Shown in pieces: positions 1 to 4,977 of a stretch of 8,398 bases of DNA. The number at the start of each line of letters is the position of its first letter. Position 1 is the first letter of the stretch. Source of the stretch: a bacterium (GTDB lineage Bacteria > Chloroflexota > Dormibacteria > UBA8260 > Bog-877); contig JAJYWM010000285.1 of the NCBI GenBank assembly GCA_021791455.1, forward strand, positions 1 to 8,398, written 5' to 3'. A program made the translations under genes and the position numbers. Below the pieces are notes generated by a model that made no database searches, was not told the origin of the DNA, and saw only the letters and a list, made by a program, of their open reading frames with translations.

Positions 1-1299
1 GCCGTCGCGCCACCGATCCAGCAACTGCAGCATGATTGAGAGCGACTGCCCGACCTCCCGTGCATGAACCCGGAAACGAGCCTCGGCGTCGCCGTCGATC
101 TCCGTCGGCACCTGGAACTCGACCGCGCCGTAGGCCTGGTACGGGTGGTCTCGCCGGCAGTCCCGGTCAATCCCCGAGCCCCGCCCGACCGGCCCGACAA
201 GGCTGTGCTCGGCGGCGTACCCGGGGTTGAGAATGGCGGTGCCCTCCAGGCGGTCCCTGAAGGTGGCGGTGTGCTCCAGAAGCTGGCGCAGCCGCTCGGC
301 TCGGGTGCGCCAGACCTCGAGTTGCGTTCTCAGCTGCTGGCAGGCGGGCTCGTCCAGGCGAGCGTGGAGTCCTCCCACTCGCAGCGCGCCCCGCAGGTAG
401 CGATGCCCCGTCAGCCGCCCCCCCGTGCGGAGCACCTCCTCCTTGAGAATGCCGTACTGAGCCGAGGCGACCAAAAGCCCTGTCGCCTCGGCCAATCGCC
501 CAATGACCCCAAGGTGGTGATGCAGTCGTTCCAACTCTGCGAGCAGGGTCCTGGCGGCCTGGTCGGTGGGACCCACCTCCACGCCCAGAGCGTTCTCGAC
601 CGCGGTGATGAACCCCAACCCGTTGGCAAAGCTCGAGACGCCGGCGACCCGCTCCGCCAGTAGCGCCACATCTTCGACCGCCAACCCCTCGGCTCGAGCC
701 TCCATCGCCCGGTACTTGAAGCCCAGCCGAATGTCCACCTCCACGATGTCCTCACCCCCGGAGGAGAAGAGGAACTCTGCGGACTCCTGGGGACCACTGC
801 GCACCGGCCCGAGGGGAAGCTGGAACACCCCCTGACCGGTGACCGAGGGTCGGCGCACCCCGTGGGGAGGATGGGGTAGCCGCTCAGCCGCTTCGAAGCC
901 GCGACGCATCGGGTGGTGCCGCTCCTGCCAATCGTGAAGCCTAAGGGGGCTGAGCGCCGGATGCCCCAGCGGCTCCAGGCCATGCATCTCGAAGATCTCC
1001 CGTTCGTACCAGCTGGCCGCGTGGAGGGCGGGGGTGAGAGAGGTGAATGACTCCGCGTGCAGGGTGGTGGTGAGCAAAAGCCAGGCGGGATCGCCAGCGG
1101 CCGCGAAGACGGCGGTCAATCGGGGTGGGCTCCCCGCCAGAGTGGTGGCGAAGAGGTCCCCGATCACACAGGGCCCTGAGAGCGCGGTCGCTAGATCAAA
1201 AAAGTCGTCCTCACGGCACTCGACGCGAGCTTCCCCCGGCCGGGTCCACTCCAGCTGCAGCCCGATGGATTCCGCCAGCCGCTGCAGGGGACTTGTCAC
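1..1299 (-). CDS. hyfG: HyfG/HycE-like large subunit (NuoC-NuoD fusion), NiFe-ligand motif lost; 3' end cut by window edge
   Basis: Catalytic-arm large subunit of a hydrogenase-4/complex-I-related membrane complex. I translated this frame by hand: it stays open for 433 codons from a GTG at 1299 to base 1, and the C-terminus lies outside the window. Residues 1-150 are a NuoC-like domain, recognised by WYEREIFEMHGL (97-108) followed by GHPALSPLRL. Residues from about 165 are NuoD/HycE-like, with ELERLHHHLG, DHPYQAYG and the VENALGVEV segment. Where HycE has RVCGICGFAH this protein has RVAGVSSFAN, so Ala219 and Ser222 replace the two N-terminal Ni-binding cysteines. The C-terminal CxxC cannot be judged here. 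The GTG start overlaps the hyfF stop (GTGA), so translation is probably coupled. E. coli HycE and HyfG are about 555-570 residues and M. tuberculosis Rv0087 about 490 (from memory), so roughly 60-130 residues are missing. Family membership is firm; the reaction is unknown, and H2 evolution is unlikely. Confidence 0.92.
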   Translation of the reverse strand, partial: MTSPLQRLAESIGLQLEWTRPGEARVECREDDFFDLATALSGPCVIGDLFATTLAGSPPRLTAVFAAAGDPAWLLLTTTLHAESFTSLTPALHAASWYEREIFEMHGLEPLGHPALSPLRLHDWQERHHPMRRGFEAAERLPHPPHGVRRPSVTGQGVFQLPLGPVRSGPQESAEFLFSSGGEDIVEVDIRLGFKYRAMEARAEGLAVEDVALLAERVAGVSSFANGLGFITAVENALGVEVGPTDQAARTLLAELERLHHHLGVIGRLAEATGLLVASAQYGILKEEVLRTGGRLTGHRYLRGALRVGGLHARLDEPACQQLRTQLEVWRTRAERLRQLLEHTATFRDRLEGTAILNPGYAAEHSLVGPVGRGSGIDRDCRRDHPYQAYGAVEFQVPTEIDGDAEARFRVHAREVGQSLSIMLQLLDRWRDG

Positions 1300-2780
1300 C
1301 GGGAGACCACCAGGGCGGCCCCGCTCAAGAGCGTGTGCAACGGGCCCGGGATCCAGACCCCGAGCACCAGCACGGCCGCCAGGAGCAGCACTCCCGGCGC
1401 CAGCACCCCAACGCCCAACTCCTCGCGGGAATCAGTCCCTTGCGGCACGCCGTCGCCGAAGGTCATGGCGCTGAAGGGCGCCATCAAAGCGAAGAAGCCC
1501 ACCAGAAGCAGGGCGGCGATCAGCACTCCAGGGCCCCAGTTGGCCCCTCGCAACGCCCCGCTCACGATCGAGAACTCGGACACGAACAGCCCAAATGGCG
1601 GTGCCCCTGCGATCGCCAAGGCGCCCAGGATCAGGACCGCCGCGGTCGCCGGGGCGACCTTCACCACCTGGCGCACGTCACCGATGGTGGTGGTCCGAAA
1701 GCGCAGGACCAGGTTCCCGGAGTTCAGAAACATGAGGGTCTTGGCCAGGCTGTGCACCACCATCTGCAGGAGTGCCCCGAACACGGCCAGGGGGGCCCCC
1801 AGACCGAAGCCCGCGGCGATCAGGCCCATCTGCTCCACGGAGGAATAGGCAAGCAGGCGCTTGAAGTTGCGCTGCGAGATCATGAAGACGACCCCCACAC
1901 TCATCGACAGCAGACCGAAGGCCAGCAGGGCGGCCCGCAGGTCCCCCGCATCAGCCCTCTGCGAGGGCTCGGCCAGGGAGAGCACACGCACTATGGCCAG
2001 CATCGCGCAGTTGAGCTCGGCGCCGGACAGCATGGCGCAAACGGGCGCCGGTGCCTGGCTGTGGGCGTCGGGCAACCAGGTGTGCATCGGTGCCAGCCCG
2101 GCCTTGGCGCCGAATCCCACCAGTACCAGCAGGAACCCCAAGGAGGCCAGCCCGGGGCTCAGCGCCGCCGCTGACCCGCCGATGACAGGGATCGCGAAGT
2201 TGTAGGCCCCTCCCAGGGCCGAAACGCCGGCTGCATAGAGAAGCAGAAACCCGAAGAGCGCGATCAACTCACCCGCCACCGCCAGGATGAGAAACTTCCA
2301 GGCTGCCTCCAGGGGCTCTCGGGATCCGTAGAAGTCCACCAGCGGCACCGACGCGAAGGTGGTCGCGGTCACTGCGGTCCACAGCAAGGCGAGGTTTCCC
2401 GCCACGGCCACCAGGACCATCGTCAGGCTGAAGACGTGGAACAGCACGAAGTACCTGCGCACCTCCCCCGCCCGCAGCACGTGCTCCTGGGCCGGTGCCC
2501 GGAAGTACGCCACCGAGTAGGCGCCCGCCACCGCCGACACGAACGACACCAGCAGCAGGACGACCCCATTGAGGTCGTCAAGGTACAGCCAGTCGCCCAG
2601 GGCTGCGATCGGGCCACCGGCGAGCACCCTGGCCACCAGCAGCAGAGCGACTGCCAGGGTCAGAACGGAGCTTGGCGCCACGATCAGATATCTGGCCCTG
2701 TCGTGGCGCAGGAACCCACTCAGCCCAGCTCCCAGGAGCGGGATGGCGAGCACGGTCAGCAGCAGCGCCGTGTCAGTCAT
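1296..2780 (-). CDS. hyfF: HyfF-like antiporter-type membrane subunit (NuoL/M/N, Mrp family)
   Basis: Predicted proton- or ion-translocating membrane subunit of 494 residues with about 14 helices; E. coli HyfF is 526. The family core is clear: GFGAKAGLAPMHTWLPDAH (222-240) carries the helix-7 Lys (K226), FKRLLAYSSVEQMGL follows at 306-320, then HSLAKTLMF (343-351, K347) and the SEF motif (401-403, E402). E402 sits about where NuoM has its helix-12 Glu. Alignment by eye with E. coli HyfF shows three oddities. The helix-5 Glu (AIEATT in HyfF) is Thr138 (AVTATT). Glu171 in helix 6 replaces Val. Glu255 in helix 8 (SGAELNC) replaces Leu. The ATG at 2780 overlaps the hyfE stop (ATGA), and the stop overlaps the hyfG start. 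Subunit identity is secure; whether it pumps in the usual way is open. Confidence 0.93.
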   Translation of the reverse strand: MTDTALLLTVLAIPLLGAGLSGFLRHDRARYLIVAPSSVLTLAVALLLVARVLAGGPIAALGDWLYLDDLNGVVLLLVSFVSAVAGAYSVAYFRAPAQEHVLRAGEVRRYFVLFHVFSLTMVLVAVAGNLALLWTAVTATTFASVPLVDFYGSREPLEAAWKFLILAVAGELIALFGFLLLYAAGVSALGGAYNFAIPVIGGSAAALSPGLASLGFLLVLVGFGAKAGLAPMHTWLPDAHSQAPAPVCAMLSGAELNCAMLAIVRVLSLAEPSQRADAGDLRAALLAFGLLSMSVGVVFMISQRNFKRLLAYSSVEQMGLIAAGFGLGAPLAVFGALLQMVVHSLAKTLMFLNSGNLVLRFRTTTIGDVRQVVKVAPATAAVLILGALAIAGAPPFGLFVSEFSIVSGALRGANWGPGVLIAALLLVGFFALMAPFSAMTFGDGVPQGTDSREELGVGVLAPGVLLLAAVLVLGVWIPGPLHTLLSGAALVVSR

Positions 2781-3421
2781 CCCCGCAACCTGGTCAACTC
2801 GGAGGTGTCGGTGCCGGCGCCCTCCTGATGCATCCGCGCCACCAGAAACCCGACCACGAGCACGGCGATCAAGATGTCCAGGACAATTGCGAACTCGATC
2901 AACAGGCTGAGCCTGGGCGCCACCACCAGGCCCACCAATAGAAGCCCATTCTCAGCGGCAAACAGGCCCGTCACCTGCATGATCGCGTCGCGCCTGGCGG
3001 TGGTGGTGAACAGGCCAAGAAGGAAAACCGCGATGGCGATTCCCAGTACCGACGAGGGGAGGAACTGCGGCGGATACGACAGCCGGGTGGCGGAGAGAAA
3101 GCCAAGCAGGGTCAGGCCCGCACCCAGCATGAGGGCGGTGGGGAAGCGAACGTAGTAGGAAGCCTCGCGCCGGTCCAGCACGGCGAAACTGGTGCGCCGG
3201 CGGAGGACGCGCGGGATGATCACTCCCTTCATCACGATGATGAGGACCCCGAAGAGTAGCAGCTCGATGAGGTGGGATTCCGCAAAGAGGCCGATCGCCA
3301 CTCCGCCCAGCAGCCACGATTGGACCGCGTATGCGGAGACTGCGGCGTCAAGGCTCCGGGTAACAATGAATTGGAAGCTGACCAGCAGGATCAGGGTCGC
3401 CAGAATCACCTCAGGCAGCAC
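2777..3421 (-). CDS. hyfE: HyfE-like membrane subunit (NuoK-like C-terminal part)
   Basis: Small membrane subunit of the hydrogenase-4-type module, about six helices, 214 residues from this start; E. coli HyfE is 216 and M. tuberculosis Rv0085 about 220 (from memory). The C-terminal half carries the NuoK/MrpC-like signature: AENGLLLVG, then LIEFAIVLDILIAVLVVGF. Glu157, Glu176 and Asp182 are the likely buried acidic residues of the ion path. The first half has Glu48, Glu54 and Lys65 near helices 2-3. An earlier in-frame GTG at 3436 would add five residues, but it has no spaced ribosome site. The GTG at 3421 follows GGAGGGG with 5 nt between, so I chose it. The gene starts 36 nt after hyfC and ends in an ATGA overlap with hyfF. 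It probably places the NuoK-like segment between the HyfC-like and HyfF-like subunits in the membrane arm. Confidence 0.9.
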   Translation of the reverse strand: MLPEVILATLILLVSFQFIVTRSLDAAVSAYAVQSWLLGGVAIGLFAESHLIELLLFGVLIIVMKGVIIPRVLRRRTSFAVLDRREASYYVRFPTALMLGAGLTLLGFLSATRLSYPPQFLPSSVLGIAIAVFLLGLFTTTARRDAIMQVTGLFAAENGLLLVGLVVAPRLSLLIEFAIVLDILIAVLVVGFLVARMHQEGAGTDTSELTRLRG

Positions 3422-3426
3422 CGTAT

Positions 3427-3433
3427 CCCCTCC
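3427..3433 (-). promoter_or_regulatory. Ribosome binding site deciding the hyfE start
   Basis: On the minus strand GGAGGGG lies 5 nt before the GTG at 3421. The upstream GTG at 3436 lies before this site, with only an abutting AGG in front of it. This favours initiation at 3421. Confidence 0.6.
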
Positions 3434-3457
3434 CACCCTGGGTTTTGGGGCCCTGCA

Positions 3458-4450
3458 TCAATGGCCCACCGTGTAGAGCACGAGCCCCAGAAAGGCCAGG
3501 ACGAAGCTGCCCCCCAGATACTCCGGCACCCGCAGGATCCGGATTTTGGCGAGCGCCGATTCAATGCCCACCAGCAGAAGGGCTGCTCCCATCATCTTCA
3601 GCGCCAGCGTCACCAGCGCCCAGAGAAATGCCAGAGGCGTGATCGCAGTTGCCAACCCCAGGGGAAGCACCAGCACGTTGAGCCACACGATCAGGAGCAC
3701 GAAGAGCTTCATGTAGCCGCCCCACTCCATCAGCGCCTGGTCGGGGCCGGAAAACTCGAGCAAGCGTGAGGACTCGATCATCGACAACTCCTGCGAGCTG
3801 TTGGGGTTGTCGATGGGCAGGCGTCCGGCCTCGGCGAGCACCACCAGCAGGAAGGCGGCTGCGACCAGGGCGTGGCTCGGGACGACGTGAGAGGCGCTGG
3901 TGAACAGAGTGTCGTTGACGACGAAGGGGACGGTCCCTCCGGATATGAAGCCGACGGCGAAGAACACCACGATGAACGTCGGCTCCGCCAGGGAGGAGAC
4001 GAAGCGAGAGCGGCTGGCGCCCAGACCTCCGTACGGGCTGCCGCTGTCCATGGCTGCCAGGTTGGCGAAGAAGCCGCCAATGCCGATCACGAAACCGCTG
4101 CCTACCATGTCCGCCATGAGCGCCCAGCTGAGCGGCATCGCCGTCAGCACCGGAATGAGCATCGCGAAGGCCAGCGGCACCGCGAACACGACGTAGGGGG
4201 CCATCCGGAAGACCCAGGATGCGTAAGGAGTGGCCATTCTCTCCTTGCCCAGCAGCTTCCTCAAATCGTGGTATGGCTGCAGCGGGGACGGGCCCCGGCG
4301 GGATTGAACCTTCGCCTTCAGGTTCTCAATCCACCCCTTCAGCAACGGGGAGAGGGCGAGCACGGTCAGGACCGCAATCACCTGACCGATCGCGGCAGCC
4401 AGCATCAGATCGCCCCGGGGGCCAGGCGGCCCGATGCTCGGCCCGGCCAT
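3458..4450 (-). CDS. hyfC: HyfC/HycD-like membrane anchor subunit (NuoH family)
   Basis: NuoH-family subunit that joins the peripheral redox arm to the ion-translocating arm; 330 residues, about eight helices (E. coli HycD 307, HyfC about 320). Landmarks are SRRGPSPLQPYHDL (50-63), matching NRRGPGVLQEYRDI of HycD; the DSGSPYGGLGASR block (135-147); and AEP with Glu156, the E-channel Glu of this family. The loop EAGRLPID (207-214) is followed by QEL and LEFSG. In E. coli HycD this loop reads EMGKLPFDLAEAEQEL, so the two Glu of AEAE are Ser here (218-219), and the spacing from EL to the EFSG motif is three residues longer. I recall the M. tuberculosis-type HycD having the longer loop. The ATG at 4450 has a good ribosome site; Met16 (4405) would give 315 residues and is the main alternative. 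It appears to be the first gene of the operon; an in-frame TGA lies just upstream. Confidence 0.93.
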   Translation of the reverse strand: MAGPSIGPPGPRGDLMLAAAIGQVIAVLTVLALSPLLKGWIENLKAKVQSRRGPSPLQPYHDLRKLLGKERMATPYASWVFRMAPYVVFAVPLAFAMLIPVLTAMPLSWALMADMVGSGFVIGIGGFFANLAAMDSGSPYGGLGASRSRFVSSLAEPTFIVVFFAVGFISGGTVPFVVNDTLFTSASHVVPSHALVAAAFLLVVLAEAGRLPIDNPNSSQELSMIESSRLLEFSGPDQALMEWGGYMKLFVLLIVWLNVLVLPLGLATAITPLAFLWALVTLALKMMGAALLLVGIESALAKIRILRVPEYLGGSFVLAFLGLVLYTVGH

Positions 4451-4456
4451 CGCCCG

Positions 4457-4461
4457 CCCTC
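4457..4461 (-). promoter_or_regulatory. Ribosome binding site of hyfC
   Basis: GAGGG on the minus strand, 6 nt before the ATG at 4450. The alternative start at 4405 has only a GGGG run 7 nt upstream, so 4450 is preferred although the family N-terminus aligns with either. Confidence 0.5.
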
Positions 4462-4559
4462 AGAGTCAGCGCGACCAGGGATCGGGGCGCAGGACCTCCG
4501 CCGCTGCGAAGCGCGCGGATGGCCCTGGCACCTCGCGCGAAATCCGCCAAGAGGGTCCC

Positions 4560-4587
4560 CTTCCCTGAGGGAAGACCACAGGTGGTC
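4560..4587. repeat. Two abutting palindromes upstream of hyfC
   Basis: CTTCCC-TGA-GGGAAG (4560-4574; arms 7 nt if the T and A next to the central G are counted) is followed with one shared base by GACCAC-AG-GTGGTC (4574-4587; 6-nt arms). Both are perfect apart from the centres. They lie about 110-135 nt before the hyfC start. They could be binding sites for dimeric regulators or small stem-loops in the leader RNA. I do not recognise the factor. Confidence 0.45.
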
Positions 4588-4610
4588 GGGGCGACGAGGC
4601 GCGGCCGACA

Positions 4611-4653
4611 CCGGACATCTGATGGGCGCAGAGTACTGCGCCACATCCGGACA
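4611..4653. promoter_or_regulatory. Strong hairpin framed by CCGGACA direct repeats
   Basis: GGCGCAG-AGTA-CTGCGCC (4625-4642) is a perfect 7-bp stem with a 4-nt loop. GATG (4621-4624) and CATC (4644-4647) extend it to 11 bp with one bulged A. Identical CCGGACA copies flank it at 4611-4617 and 4647-4653, 36 bp apart. Stem plus framing repeats about 160-200 nt before hyfC suggest an operator or a structured leader element. There is no U-tract, so a plain terminator is less likely. Confidence 0.45.
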
Positions 4654-4920
4654 ACAGAGCAACGCGGCTCTCCTTGTGAGGGCTGACCAAGAACTTCTCG
4701 GTAGAAGCCATTAGCCGGCGAGCCGACATACGCGGGCCTCATCGCGTCGCTGCTGGCATTCTCCCAGAGTGTGAGACGACCATGCAACCTCGAGATTGAC
4801 AGGTCTGGCTGAGACGGCCACCAGGCCACGGGTTGACGGCTAGGACCGCGCTCAGCGGAAGCGGAGTGTAGACCCCGCCAATTCGGCAGCTGCCCCTGGG
4901 CGCTCGGGCAAGTGCCCCAC

Positions 4921-4972
4921 CCAGCCCAGTGGGCGGGGGGCTGGACCAGGATCGCGGCGCCCGCTCGCGGGC
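4921..4972 (-). terminator. Candidate transcript-end structure after kimA
   Basis: On the minus strand a compact GC hairpin lies 5 nt after the kimA stop codon (GCCCGCTCGCGGGC on the plus strand, 4959-4972). It is followed by a second inverted repeat with 7-bp arms CCAGCCC/GGGCTGG (4921-4927 and 4938-4944; 10-nt loop). Neither is followed by a U-run, so intrinsic termination is uncertain. The structures may instead protect the 3' end or act with Rho. Confidence 0.35.
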
Positions 4973-4977
4973 CCTTC

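Larger units (their letters stand above)
4451..4977 (-). other. Non-coding gap between kimA and the hyf operon, probable promoter/leader region
   Basis: These 527 nt contain no open frame that looks like protein in any frame. The short frames present are rich in Arg, Pro and Ser, have no domain-like pattern and lack good ribosome sites. Because kimA and hyfC point the same way, the gap should hold the kimA 3' end and the start of the hyf transcript. It contains two GC-rich inverted repeats just after kimA (4921-4972), two abutting palindromes (4560-4587) and a strong hairpin flanked by direct repeats (4611-4653). I could not identify a convincing sigma-70 promoter. The best minus-strand pair, TTGCAT at 4787-4782 and GAGAAT at 4763-4758 (18-nt spacer), is weak. 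No remnant of a HyfB-type gene was recognised here. Confidence 0.6.

Noticed and set aside
64..663. Plus-strand open frame of 199 codons, and a minus-strand frame at 411-983
   Set aside because: Both are off-frame readings of the hyfG gene, whose true minus-strand frame is open from 1299 to 1 and has clear family motifs.
1125..2174. Plus-strand open frame of 349 codons
   Set aside because: It lies opposite hyfF; its translation is Gln/His/Gly-rich with no domain pattern, a typical antisense shadow in G+C-rich DNA.
1..4450. Annotation as a functional formate hydrogenlyase or hydrogenase-4
   Set aside because: The NiFe-binding cysteines of the first motif are absent and no formate dehydrogenase or maturation gene is in the window.
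3872..4714. Plus-strand open frame of 280 codons running from hyfC into the gap
   Set aside because: Low-complexity Arg/His/Glu-rich translation, mostly antisense to hyfC, with no recognisable motif.
4796..4801. Perfect TTGACA on the plus strand
   Set aside because: No acceptable -10 element 16-19 nt downstream and no plus-strand gene follows.
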